This document shows positions 8,839 through 17,334 of a DNA stretch of 30,291 bases, one piece after another. Under the pieces are notes generated by a model. The model saw only the letters and a list, made by a program, of their open reading frames with translations, had not been told where the DNA came from and ran no database searches. This stretch comes from CAIVAT01 sp038212325. GTDB taxonomy: Bacteria; Bacteroidota; Bacteroidia; Bacteroidales; FEN-979. The number at the start of each line of letters is the position of its first letter. Position 1 is the first letter of the stretch. Location of the stretch: the NCBI GenBank assembly GCA_038212325.1, contig JBBQUQ010000036.1:1-30291 (forward strand). The letters run 5' to 3'. A program made the position numbers and the translations under genes.

Positions 8839-9324
8839 ATGAAACGGGACCTCAGAGAACTTGTCATTACCGGAAAAAAAGACATTTCCAAACTGGAAAG
8901 GTTTGTTGAAGAAATCTGTGACTACTATAATATTAACAACGAGTATTTTGGCAATGTATTACTGGCCACAACTGAGGCGGCGGGTATCATGTTTTCGTTG
9001 AATGAGAATGAGGCAGACACTCCTGTGCAGATAATATTTGGTCGCAATTCCAAAGGGCTGACCTTTAAATTCAGGCTTGGGGGAATTGATGACAATGAGG
9101 CCACCAATGAAGATATCCTTGACAGGGAGATCAGGAAGCATAAATTGTCGAGGGGAATTTTTATCGTGAAAGCGCTGGCTGACGAAATTACCATCTCCGT
9201 AAATGCCAGAAGTATTGTCCTCATATTCTACGTTTCAAGCATGAATTATGAAAAATCCCTTCAGCGGATCAATGAGCTGAAAAAATACTGGACCCGGAAA
9301 GACATTGTGATTCAGAAAAAATGA
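8839..9324 (+). CDS. Small HATPase-fold (RsbW-like) protein with degenerate ATP site
   Basis: A 161-residue protein resembling the single-domain anti-sigma/serine kinase ATPases (HATPase_c_2, RsbW/SpoIIAB-like) that occur before ybeY in Bacteroidota. The fold is supported by NVLLATTEAAGIMF (N-box position), LTFKFRLGGIDD (G1 position) and SRGIFIVKALADEITI (G2 position). The N-box lacks the Asn usually found two or three residues after the EA pair, and the G1 motif lacks the DxGxG aspartate, so ATP binding may be lost or weak. It starts 1 nt after the DUF4175 stop and overlaps ybeY by 4 nt. Its role is unknown; a binding or regulatory function without catalysis is possible. Confidence 0.75.
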   Translation: MKRDLRELVITGKKDISKLERFVEEICDYYNINNEYFGNVLLATTEAAGIMFSLNENEADTPVQIIFGRNSKGLTFKFRLGGIDDNEATNEDILDREIRKHKLSRGIFIVKALADEITISVNARSIVLIFYVSSMNYEKSLQRINELKKYWTRKDIVIQKK

Positions 9325-9788
9325 AGGGTAAAATTAATTTCTTTACGGAGAACATTCGTTATGTGATCCGGCGAAAACGGGATTTGCGCGGGTGGATATA
9401 CGGCAGTTTTGAAAAGGAAGGCAAGGTAGCGGGGGATATTAATATTATCATTTGTGATGATACGTGCTTGGCAGAAATGAATTATAAATACCTTAAACAC
9501 AAAACCTTAACGGATATTCTTACATTTCCTTTCGACAACGGGGATGGCTATATCAGCGGCGATATATACCTTAGCCTGCCCAGGATCAGGGAGAATGCCG
9601 TGAAATTTAAGCAAAAATCGGAGGACGAGTTGCACCGGGTTATGATTCATGGCATTTTGCATCTGTTAGGATACAATGACTCCACCCCGCAGGAGAAATC
9701 AGGGATGAGGGGTAAAGAAGATTATTATCTTAATTTTCTGCAGGTTGTTCCACGTGAAACATTAAGCCGGAAGAATGCAGAAATATGA
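9321..9788 (+). CDS. ybeY: Endoribonuclease YbeY (16S rRNA maturation)
   Basis: A metal-dependent single-strand endoribonuclease of the UPF0054 family, involved in 16S rRNA 3' processing and ribosome quality control, 155 residues, normal length. The core is TDILTFPFDN and SGDIYLSLPRI followed by the metal site VMIHGILHLLGYNDSTP: two histidines are present, and an aspartate occupies the third ligand position where proteobacterial YbeY has histidine. To my knowledge Bacteroidota homologues also carry Asp there, so this is not read as damage. It overlaps the HATPase-fold gene by 4 nt and mnmG by 14 nt. The last codons (PRET) contain a perfect parS-like 16-mer at 9746-9761. Confidence 0.93.
   Translation: MKGKINFFTENIRYVIRRKRDLRGWIYGSFEKEGKVAGDINIIICDDTCLAEMNYKYLKHKTLTDILTFPFDNGDGYISGDIYLSLPRIRENAVKFKQKSEDELHRVMIHGILHLLGYNDSTPQEKSGMRGKEDYYLNFLQVVPRETLSRKNAEI
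9746..9761. promoter_or_regulatory. parS-like ParB-binding site (1)
   Basis: TGTTCCACGTGAAACA is identical over all 16 bases to the well-known bacterial parS sequence used for ParB loading. It sits inside the 3' end of ybeY, 14 nt before the mnmG start, so it must also satisfy the coding sequence VVPRETL. A second copy follows mnmG. Binding by ParB is inferred from sequence identity. Confidence 0.85.
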
Positions 9789-11643
9789 CATTATCGTGGT
9801 TGGAGCAGGGCATGCCGGTTGTGAAGCCGCTGCCGCTGCTGCCAATATGGGTTCAAAAGTTCTGCTGTTGACCATGAACATGATGAACATGGGACAAATG
9901 TCGTGCAATCCCTCTATGGGTGGGATTGCAAAAGGGCAGATTGTTCGTGAAATTGATGCCATGGGAGGTTATTCCGGAATCGTTACCGACCGCACAATGA
10001 TTCAATTCAGGATGCTGAACCGGTCTAAAGGTCCTGCAATGTGGAGCCCCAGGGCCCAAAACGACCGTGTACTGTTTTCGGTAGAATGGAGAAGCATGCT
10101 TGAGCAGACAAAAAATGTCGACTTCTGGCAGGATTCGGCGGTTGATATTGTTGTAAAAAACGGGAAAGCAGTTGGTGTAAAAACCGGGTTAGGTTTGGTG
10201 TTTCCATGCAAGGCGGTAATTCTTGCCAATGGTACATTTCTGAACGGCCTCATCCATATCGGTGAAAAGCAATTTTCCGGCGGACGAATGGGAGATGGTG
10301 CATCAAAAAACCTGACTGAAAAGCTTGTGGATTTTGGCTTTGTTTCAAGCAGGATGAAAACTGGCACTCCGGTGAGGGTTGACGGTCGTTCCCTTGACTT
10401 CCGCAAAATGGATGAGCAGCCGGGGGATGAAATTCCAGGGAAATTCTCCTACGATAACACGCCGGCAGTGACGAAACAGCGGAGTTGCTGGCTTACCTAT
10501 ACCAGTGGAGCGGTTCACGATATCCTGCGAACGGGTTTTGACAAATCGCCCATGTTTTCCGGACGAATCCAGGGAAAGGGACCAAGATATTGCCCGTCGA
10601 TTGAAGATAAAATTGACCGTTTTGCAACGAAAGAGAGGCACCAGCTGTTTATTGAACCTGAGGGCTGGAATACGGTGGAGTATTATGTAAACGGATTCTC
10701 CTCCTCTCTTCCGGAGGATGTGCAATTCAAGGCCCTGAGGAAAGTCAGGGGGTTTCAAAAGGCAAAGTTTTTCAGGCCAGGATATGCCATTGAATATGAT
10801 TATTTTCCACCCGATCAATTGAATTTTTCGCTTGAAACCAAGGTCATTGAAGGGTTATATTTTGCCGGGCAGATCAATGGAACAACCGGATATGAAGAGG
10901 CGGCCGCCCAGGGCCTCATGGCCGGCATCAATGCCCATTTAAAGATCGCGAAGGAAAAGGAATTTATCCTCGGGCGTTCCGATGCTTATATTGGTGTTTT
11001 AATTGATGATCTGATCACAAAGGGCACCGAGGAGCCTTACAGGATGTTTACATCACGTGCCGAATACCGGATTTTACTAAGACAGGATAACGCCGATCAG
11101 CGATTAACACCGTTGTCGCACGGAATAGGACTTGCGTCCGGGGAACGGTTGGAGAGGGTGAGCGAAAAGTATGATAAAGTGAATGAATTCATCGCGTTTC
11201 TGCATAAACTGAACTTGCAGCCGGATCAGGTAAACAGCTTGCTTGCTGATAAATTGACGAACCCCATCGCACAAAAGCAAAAGGCTTCTTATATCCTGCT
11301 TCGTCCGCAGGTGTTTCTCAGGGATTTGGCGCAACAAGTGGAGGAGATTCGGAATTATGCAGAAGCCAACGGATGTTTCGGAGATGAGATCATGGAAGAG
11401 GCGGAGCTGAAAATAAAGTACGAGAGCTATATCGTTAAGGAACAGGAATTGGTTGATAAACATGCAAACCTCGAAAATTTATCCCTGCCGGATAGCTTAG
11501 ATTATTCAAAATTGGCCTCCCTGTCGCATGAGGCCAGGGAGAAACTGAATAAGGTCAGGCCGCGTACCATCGGACAAGCTTCACGCATCAGCGGGGTGTC
11601 TCCGGCCGATATTTCCGTCCTGGTTGTTTTTCTTGGCCGGTGA
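9775..11643 (+). CDS. mnmG: tRNA uridine-5-carboxymethylaminomethyl modification enzyme MnmG (GidA)
   Basis: The FAD-dependent partner of MnmE that installs the cmnm5 group on U34 of certain tRNAs; cytoplasmic, 622 residues, full length. The dinucleotide-binding motif IIVVGAGHAGCEAA is at the N-terminus. MSCNPSMGGIAKGQIVREID, NGTFLNGLIHIG, FSGGRMGD and GTPVRVD are diagnostic, as is the C-terminal TSRAEYRILLRQDNADQRLT. The end RPRTIGQASRISGVSPADIS is the conserved tail. It overlaps ybeY by 14 nt and is flanked by two parS-like sites. mnmG is classically found near replication origins and par loci, which fits those sites. Confidence 0.97.
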   Translation: MQKYDIIVVGAGHAGCEAAAAAANMGSKVLLLTMNMMNMGQMSCNPSMGGIAKGQIVREIDAMGGYSGIVTDRTMIQFRMLNRSKGPAMWSPRAQNDRVLFSVEWRSMLEQTKNVDFWQDSAVDIVVKNGKAVGVKTGLGLVFPCKAVILANGTFLNGLIHIGEKQFSGGRMGDGASKNLTEKLVDFGFVSSRMKTGTPVRVDGRSLDFRKMDEQPGDEIPGKFSYDNTPAVTKQRSCWLTYTSGAVHDILRTGFDKSPMFSGRIQGKGPRYCPSIEDKIDRFATKERHQLFIEPEGWNTVEYYVNGFSSSLPEDVQFKALRKVRGFQKAKFFRPGYAIEYDYFPPDQLNFSLETKVIEGLYFAGQINGTTGYEEAAAQGLMAGINAHLKIAKEKEFILGRSDAYIGVLIDDLITKGTEEPYRMFTSRAEYRILLRQDNADQRLTPLSHGIGLASGERLERVSEKYDKVNEFIAFLHKLNLQPDQVNSLLADKLTNPIAQKQKASYILLRPQVFLRDLAQQVEEIRNYAEANGCFGDEIMEEAELKIKYESYIVKEQELVDKHANLENLSLPDSLDYSKLASLSHEAREKLNKVRPRTIGQASRISGVSPADISVLVVFLGR

Positions 11644-11659
11644 TGTTTCACGTGAAACC
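11644..11659. promoter_or_regulatory. parS-like ParB-binding site (2)
   Basis: TGTTTCACGTGAAACC begins at the base after the mnmG stop and matches the parS consensus TGTTTCACGTGAAACA at 15 of 16 positions, including the full inner palindrome GTTTCACGTGAAAC. It lies in the short gap before the methyltransferase gene at 11668. Confidence 0.85.
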
Positions 11660-11667
11660 AACACAAT

Positions 11668-12561
11668 ATGACAGAAAGAATATTTTCTTGCCCTGTATGC
11701 GAAGCAACAGATTTTTCACCTTTTATTGAAACGACGGATTTTTTTTTAACCGGTGAGGATTTCGCCATTCAGCAATGTGCTGCGTGCGAATTTAAGTTTA
11801 TCAATCCAAGGCCGGATGAGGCTGAAATCGGGCGCTATTACCAGTCGGCAGAATACATTTCGCACGATGCGAAGAGCAAAAGTCTTTTCAGCCGTTTATA
11901 CAAACTGGCAAGATTTGTTTCAATCCGCAGCAAATTCAACATTGTTCAACGGCATGCAAATCAGGGAACAATCCTCGACATCGGGTGTGGAACCGGAGAG
12001 TTTCTCCGGTATTGCAAATCGAGGGGATTTGAGGTTTCGGGGGTTGAACCGAATGAAAAGGCGGCCCTATATGCCCAGAAGGTAAACAAAATACCCGTAA
12101 CAAATATACTCTCAAACCTGGCCGGCAAAACAGGAAATTTTGACTGCATAACCTTGTGGCATGTGCTGGAGCATCTGCACAGCCTGAATGAATCGCTGGA
12201 TGTCGTGAAGGAACTTCTGGCCCCCGGAGGCGTTTTAATCATTGCTGTGCCAAATGGCGATTCGTGGGATGCTCAAAAATATGGTAAATATTGGGCGGCC
12301 TTCGATGTGCCCAGGCACCTGTACCATTTTAATGAAGCCACCCTCACAAAACTGATGACGAAGCATGGATTTGAATTGCAAAAAGTGATTCCACAAAAAC
12401 TGGATGCGTATTATGTTTCCATGTTAAGTGAAAAATATTGGTCGGGACGAACCAACTATTTAAAATCCCTGTTTGTTGGGTTTTGGTCAAATTTTCAAGC
12501 CTTGAAACAAGGCAGGGGTCATTCGAGTCAAATTTTCGTCCTTTCGGCAAAAAAGGCTTAA
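11668..12561 (+). CDS. Class I SAM-dependent methyltransferase with N-terminal zinc-ribbon-like cysteines
   Basis: A 297-residue methyltransferase. Two CXXC pairs at the N-terminus (FSCPVCEA and QCAACEF, about residues 8-11 and 37-40) look like a zinc ribbon. The SAM-binding motif I is ILDIGCGTGEFLRYC at about residue 105, and VSGVEPNEKAA is the acidic motif II. DCITLWHVLEHLH and LAPGGVLIIAVPNG are the usual motif IV-VI segments. This architecture is common among methyltransferases of unknown substrate, including some acting on lipids, sugars or quinone-like molecules. It follows mnmG by 24 nt on the same strand and may be co-transcribed, but no pathway link is visible. Confidence 0.85.
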   Translation: MTERIFSCPVCEATDFSPFIETTDFFLTGEDFAIQQCAACEFKFINPRPDEAEIGRYYQSAEYISHDAKSKSLFSRLYKLARFVSIRSKFNIVQRHANQGTILDIGCGTGEFLRYCKSRGFEVSGVEPNEKAALYAQKVNKIPVTNILSNLAGKTGNFDCITLWHVLEHLHSLNESLDVVKELLAPGGVLIIAVPNGDSWDAQKYGKYWAAFDVPRHLYHFNEATLTKLMTKHGFELQKVIPQKLDAYYVSMLSEKYWSGRTNYLKSLFVGFWSNFQALKQGRGHSSQIFVLSAKKA

Positions 12562-12679
12562 TTTTAGCCCCTATATTGAATGCAGGGGACGTTTTGATGA
12601 ATCCTATCAACCAGGCGCTGAAACGCGCCCTCAGCCATTCTGAGTGCCCTGATGCATTGTCTTGTAAATCTGTAACTTA

Positions 12680-15600
12680 GTGAATTCACGACAAAAAGGC
12701 TTCTTTTTTGAGGGATTTCCCTGGATCGTACTCGCAGTTTTGCTGTTCCTGTCCGTTTTTGGGGCCAGGCTGTTTTTTCATAACCGGAACAACCCCGAAC
12801 ACCTTACCAGAGAATTTCAGCAAAAAATTCTCATGATGGAAGAAAAAACCAGGAGCCGGGTCGAACAACTGGCGCTGAAGTTTAATGCGCGGGGAATATT
12901 TAACGACCCCCGGAAAATTGATGTTTCTGCCGGCAAGAATGAAAATGGTGAAATTTTCCTGTTTGTTTTTAACAACGATTCACTCATTTACTGGAACAGC
13001 AATGAGGTCATTCTCCCGGATCACTTTCCCGGGATGTACCATGGAAAAAATTTTGCAAGCCACCTGAAAAACGGGTGGTATGGTTTTACCGGCATCAAAA
13101 AGGGGCCATACCTTGTTTTGGGCAGTTATCGCGTAAAAAGCGAATTTCCGTTTCAGAATGAATTTATTCAAAACCGGTTTTCATCCTGGCTTGGTTTTCC
13201 CGACCAGGTTTCCGTAAATAAAAAAGCCGGTCAACATGAAATTTTTTCTGCCGACAACACATGGCTGTTCAGCCTGTCGTTCGATAATTACCTGGCGAAC
13301 AGAGAGAGTCAGTCCGGTGTGATTTTTCTTTTATTTATCCTCGGATCTTTGTCGCTGTTTTATTTTCTGTTTCGGGTTTATGCAGGATTGCATTGCTTTA
13401 GGGAAAGGGAAAACCTCCTTGTCATCTGCTTTGCTGTTACCATTGTTGTTTTGAGGGTTGTGCAGGGCTATTTTCGCTTTCCCGCGGAGATCTACCAGTC
13501 GGAACTGTTCGGCCCCGCATGGTATTCCTCTTCCGCCTTTCTGCCTTCGCTGGGTGATTTCACCCTGAATGCCATCATGCTGCTGTTGATTTCACTGTTG
13601 TTTTACCGGAAGAGCCCATCCGTGAACAGAGCCGCCATCACTTCCATCCCGCCGTTCATCAGTAATTTCATCATCCTGCTTATTCTTGTTCTTTTCTTCC
13701 AGGCGGTGGGGTATTTTATAGCAGACCTGGTTATTAATTCTTCGATCGCCCTGAATCTGCAGAATATATCAGCCTTGACGTATGAAAGCGGATTTGGCCT
13801 GTTCATCATTGCTGTCCTGCTGATTTCATTGTGGCTGATCACGACAAAGGCGTTTGAGAAAATAATCTTTGCAGAACGACAGGCGGTGTGGTACCCGGTG
13901 TGCGCGATGCTGGCGGCCGGTTTATACACTTTCGTTTGCCGGATGGCAAACTGGAATTCCAACCATGCCGTTACCTTGTTTTTTCTCGTTTACACAGGGT
14001 TATTCTGGTATTTAGTGACCCGGAACAAGCGCTTGTTCTCCATACAAGCCATGCTATACCTGCTCATTTTTTACGCTGTTTTTGCCACCTTTCTGCTGAA
14101 TACGGCTCACAGGGAAAAAGAGGCAGAGGAGATGAACCTGCTGGCCATAAAACTTGCCTCAAGGCGTAATCCTGTCACCGAAGTGCTTTATGAGCAGGTC
14201 GAGCGCAGGCTGCAGGGTGATACCGTTGTGGAACAATGGACAACACAGGGATCTGACAAGCACCTATTCAGCGAGGACAGCCTGGCAGATTACCTGGAAA
14301 CGCACTATTTTAAAGATTACTGGAAGAGATACCAGGTGCAGGTTACTTTTTGTGATCCCAAAAAGAATCTGCGCATCCAGCCCCAGGGCTACCTGGTAAA
14401 CTGCAACACCTATTTTCGCGGCATCGTTGCCAGTTATGGGGAGGCAACCACGCTGCCGAACCTGTTCTTCCTGGATTATGGTCTGGAGAAAGAGTTTTAT
14501 CTGGCCTGCATTTCACACAAACCATTCGGGTTTGATTCGGCCGCGCAACCGGCAATTTTCATCGAGTTCAGTTTAAAGAATGCCTATCCCGACCCGGGTT
14601 ATCCGGGATTGCTGATGGACAAGTCGCGGATGGAGGTTCCGTCTCTTTCCGATTACTCTTACGGTTTATACCAGAATGGAACGCTGGTACGGTCGGTCGG
14701 GGCTCATGGCTATAAGGTAAGCATTGCTCAATATAAAGGGCTGCTAACGGGTGTGCCTTTTTTTACCGAGGACCACATGGTTCATTTTCAATACCGGATC
14801 AATGCATCTGATCTTTTGCTTATCAGCAAGAATGAGGACAGTTTCCTGCTGCTTGCTTCACCGTTTTCATACCTTTTCATCCTGTTTTCCGTCATCGTTC
14901 TGGTGGTTGCCGGCGCTGTCAGTTTTCCTGAAAATTTCAGCATGGTGAAGCCAAGCCTGAGAACCCGGCTGCAGTTGTCGCTGATCGGGATCCTCGTGCT
15001 GACCATGTTTGCAGTTGGAATTTTACAGGTAAACAACATTATTCGCATCAATGCAAAAAAGAATGCAGACAACTTAAAGGAGAAGGCCTATTCGGTGGTG
15101 GTCGAAGTGCAGCATAAGTACGGGGCATTTGGCGAATTGCAGGATCCGGCACACGGTGAACTGAATGATTTCCTGGTCAAATTGTCGAATGTTTTCTTTA
15201 CAGATATCAACGTCTTTAATGAAAATGGGATATTAACCGCATCGAGCCGTCCGCAGATTTTTGAGGAGGGCTTGCTATCAGATCGGATGGATGCACAGGC
15301 ATATATAAAAATGGTCATTGAAAAAAATTCCATTTTTATGCACAATGAAACGATCGGAAGCATGCAATTCAGCTCGGCGTATCTTCCATATTACGGCGAT
15401 CACAACCAGTTGCTGGGGTTTGTCAACCTGCCCTATTTCGCAAAGCAGGGCGAAGCAAAAAAGGAGGTATCCTCGTTCCTGGTAACCTTCATCAACGTTT
15501 ATATCCTGCTGATCTTATTCGGCATGTTTATTATAATACTGATATCCAATTATATAACGGCACCTTTGGCTGTCTTGGCTAAAAAGATGTCGCAGCTGCG

Positions 15601-16393
15601 GCTCGGCCAGGTCAATGAGAAGATCCCATGGCACCAGAAAGATGAAATCGGCAAACTGGTGTCGGAATACAACAGGATGATCGATGAACTGGCAGGGAGC
15701 GCAGAAAGGCTTGCCAAATCGGAACGCGAAAGCGCATGGAGGGAAATGGCGAGGCAAGTGGCCCATGAGATTAAAAACCCGCTCACCCCGATGAAACTCA
15801 GCGCGCAGCATCTTGAAAAGGCCTGGAATGAAAAAGCGCCCGACTGGGACAAGCGGCTTGCCCGCTTCACCAAAACCCTTGTGGAACAAATAGATGCGCT
15901 ATCGGTAATTGCTTCAGATTTTTCCGATTTTGCAAAAATGCCGGAAATCGTTTTCACCCGGGTTGACATGGAGGAGGTTATCCGTTTTGTTCTTTCATTG
16001 TACCTGGACTCCAGCCCGATTACTTTCCTGTTCCATTCAGAAATTTCTGAACCCTGCATCCTTGCAGACCGTTCGCAAATAATCCGGTTATTGACAAACC
16101 TGTTGAACAATGCCGTTCAGGCGATTGACGTTGCCGCCGATGGGAAGGTGGTCGTATCCCTCGAAAGAGAAAACAAAGATATCGTCGTCAGGGTTTCGGA
16201 TAACGGATGCGGAATATCAGCCGATCGAACCGACAGGATTTTCCGGCCTGATTTTACAACAAAAACAAGTGGAATGGGGCTGGGACTGGCTATTTCGAAG
16301 GGCATCGTGGATGCAATGAACGGAACGATCTCGTTTACATCCGAGGAGCAAAAGGGCACTACATTTACCATAAAATTTCCTGCGGATGAATAG
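12680..16393 (+). CDS. Large multi-membrane-span sensor histidine kinase with HAMP domain
   Basis: A 1237-residue membrane sensor kinase, NtrY-like in its C-terminal half. One N-terminal helix (about 14-34) is followed by an extracytoplasmic region and a cluster of about eight hydrophobic helices (roughly 212-480). A second extracytoplasmic region follows, then two more helices (about 735-780), a third sensor-like region and a helix near 935-958. The HAMP linker is next, then the phosphoacceptor motif QVAHEIKNPLTPMKLSAQHL with His at about residue 1029. The ATPase domain has NLLNNAVQAID (N box), VSDNGCGIS (G1), FRPDFTTK (F box) and GMGLGLAISKGI (G2). The apparent start is GTG at 12680. No response regulator is adjacent. 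The stop overlaps the gldH start. Confidence 0.88.
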   Translation: MNSRQKGFFFEGFPWIVLAVLLFLSVFGARLFFHNRNNPEHLTREFQQKILMMEEKTRSRVEQLALKFNARGIFNDPRKIDVSAGKNENGEIFLFVFNNDSLIYWNSNEVILPDHFPGMYHGKNFASHLKNGWYGFTGIKKGPYLVLGSYRVKSEFPFQNEFIQNRFSSWLGFPDQVSVNKKAGQHEIFSADNTWLFSLSFDNYLANRESQSGVIFLLFILGSLSLFYFLFRVYAGLHCFRERENLLVICFAVTIVVLRVVQGYFRFPAEIYQSELFGPAWYSSSAFLPSLGDFTLNAIMLLLISLLFYRKSPSVNRAAITSIPPFISNFIILLILVLFFQAVGYFIADLVINSSIALNLQNISALTYESGFGLFIIAVLLISLWLITTKAFEKIIFAERQAVWYPVCAMLAAGLYTFVCRMANWNSNHAVTLFFLVYTGLFWYLVTRNKRLFSIQAMLYLLIFYAVFATFLLNTAHREKEAEEMNLLAIKLASRRNPVTEVLYEQVERRLQGDTVVEQWTTQGSDKHLFSEDSLADYLETHYFKDYWKRYQVQVTFCDPKKNLRIQPQGYLVNCNTYFRGIVASYGEATTLPNLFFLDYGLEKEFYLACISHKPFGFDSAAQPAIFIEFSLKNAYPDPGYPGLLMDKSRMEVPSLSDYSYGLYQNGTLVRSVGAHGYKVSIAQYKGLLTGVPFFTEDHMVHFQYRINASDLLLISKNEDSFLLLASPFSYLFILFSVIVLVVAGAVSFPENFSMVKPSLRTRLQLSLIGILVLTMFAVGILQVNNIIRINAKKNADNLKEKAYSVVVEVQHKYGAFGELQDPAHGELNDFLVKLSNVFFTDINVFNENGILTASSRPQIFEEGLLSDRMDAQAYIKMVIEKNSIFMHNETIGSMQFSSAYLPYYGDHNQLLGFVNLPYFAKQGEAKKEVSSFLVTFINVYILLILFGMFIIILISNYITAPLAVLAKKMSQLRLGQVNEKIPWHQKDEIGKLVSEYNRMIDELAGSAERLAKSERESAWREMARQVAHEIKNPLTPMKLSAQHLEKAWNEKAPDWDKRLARFTKTLVEQIDALSVIASDFSDFAKMPEIVFTRVDMEEVIRFVLSLYLDSSPITFLFHSEISEPCILADRSQIIRLLTNLLNNAVQAIDVAADGKVVVSLERENKDIVVRVSDNGCGISADRTDRIFRPDFTTKTSGMGLGLAISKGIVDAMNGTISFTSEEQKGTTFTIKFPADE

Positions 16394-16886
16394 CATGTAC
16401 AAACAACGATGCACCAATGTTGTAGTTCTTCTGAACATCTTGCTTTTGGCGACTGCGCTGACAGGAACAGGGTGTGATAAAAAAAAGGGCGCTGAAATAT
16501 ATCACCGGTTCCCTGATAAATCGTGGGCAAGATTTAATTTGCTGAGCTTTGAAATTCCCATTGAAAAAATGGACGCCTGCAACATTTACCTGTTTGCACG
16601 ATTTGATCCTGGTTTTCAATATGAGACGCTTGATTTCAACATGATCATGAACACCCCATCGGGGGAGGAGCGGATAAAAGAATACCGGATGGAGGTGAAA
16701 TCAAAAAAAGGTGAATTTTCCATTGAGTGCGACAAGGACTCGTGCGAGGGAACCATTTTGCTGAAAAAGGAGATAATGCTGTCCAAACCCGGAATCCTGA
16801 AGATAGAGATTGAAAACCTTATCCCGCGAATCGCCACAGAAGGGATCCTAGGGGTGGGCATCAGGGTTGTTCCTTCAGGAAAGTAA
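16386..16886 (+). CDS. gldH: GldH family lipoprotein
   Basis: A 166-residue lipoprotein of the GldH family, named for its requirement in Flavobacterium gliding motility, but also present in many non-gliding Bacteroidota. The signal peptide (VVVLLNILLLATALTG) ends in a lipobox with the modified Cys at about residue 30 (TGTGCDKK). The mature part, with IYHRFPDKSWARFNLLSFEI and RIKEYRMEVK, is typical of GldH, and the length is normal. The gene starts inside the last codons of the histidine kinase gene (8-nt overlap), so the two are probably co-expressed. An ATG at 16395 is an alternative start. It overlaps the convergent riboflavin kinase gene by 12 nt. Confidence 0.85.
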   Translation: MNSMYKQRCTNVVVLLNILLLATALTGTGCDKKKGAEIYHRFPDKSWARFNLLSFEIPIEKMDACNIYLFARFDPGFQYETLDFNMIMNTPSGEERIKEYRMEVKSKKGEFSIECDKDSCEGTILLKKEIMLSKPGILKIEIENLIPRIATEGILGVGIRVVPSGK

Positions 16887-17330
16887 CCGCAGGGCTTCTG
16901 TTTTATCGTGGTGGATCTGCAATACCAGTTTGTCGAGACTTTCAAACTTCTTTTCATCCCTGATGCGGTCATAGAACCAGGCAACAAGGGTTCTGCCGTA
17001 AAGGTCTCCAGAAAAATCAAATAAATTGACCTCCACGGTCAGGGTTTTTCCTGAAATGGTCGGGCGGATCCCAGCATTTGCCATGCCATTATAAACCTGC
17101 AGACCGACTTCAACTTTGACGGCGTAAACGCCATTGGCAAGCAGAAAAGGTTTGTTTTTCAGCAACTCAAGGTTTGCGGTAGGGTATCCGAGGGTACGGC
17201 CAAGGTGGTTTCCATGAACGACCAGCCCGTGAATCCAGTATACTGATCCCATCAGTTCATTGGCTTTCCTGATTTCACCCCTTGCAAGGGCGTCGAGCAC
17301 ATCGGGAGAATAGGGATCCTTCGGTATCAT
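16875..17330 (-). CDS. ribF: Stand-alone riboflavin kinase domain (RibF C-terminal half)
   Basis: A 151-residue protein equivalent to the ATP-dependent riboflavin kinase domain that normally forms the C-terminal half of bifunctional RibF (about 300 residues). After the linker-like ALARGEIRKANELMGS it has the flavin/ATP-binding segment VVHGNHLGRTLGYPTANLEL with the PTAN motif, then GVYAVKV, GMANAGIRPTI and VEVNLFDFSGDLYG, the latter containing the catalytic-loop region (VEVNLFDF, with Glu). The N-terminal FAD synthetase domain is absent: a TAG lies in frame just upstream of the ATG. A good promoter ends 4 nt before that ATG, so this is likely a true separate gene and not an assembly break. A full-length RibF elsewhere is likely but not visible. 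Confidence 0.85.
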   Translation of the reverse strand: MIPKDPYSPDVLDALARGEIRKANELMGSVYWIHGLVVHGNHLGRTLGYPTANLELLKNKPFLLANGVYAVKVEVGLQVYNGMANAGIRPTISGKTLTVEVNLFDFSGDLYGRTLVAWFYDRIRDEKKFESLDKLVLQIHHDKTEALRLLS

Positions 17331-17334
17331 GAAG

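Noticed and set aside
9853..11463. Minus-strand open frames inside mnmG
   Set aside because: mnmG is intact across the whole span; the antisense translations show no family motifs.
12438..12680. 80-codon plus-strand frame between the methyltransferase and the histidine kinase
   Set aside because: Its first half lies within the methyltransferase coding sequence in another frame and the rest shows no recognisable motif; the 118-nt gap seems empty.
16386..17330. Frameshifted full-length ribF
   Set aside because: The DNA upstream of the kinase domain (17331-18261) encodes the Ig-like protein in its own long frame, and no FAD synthetase motif is seen there.
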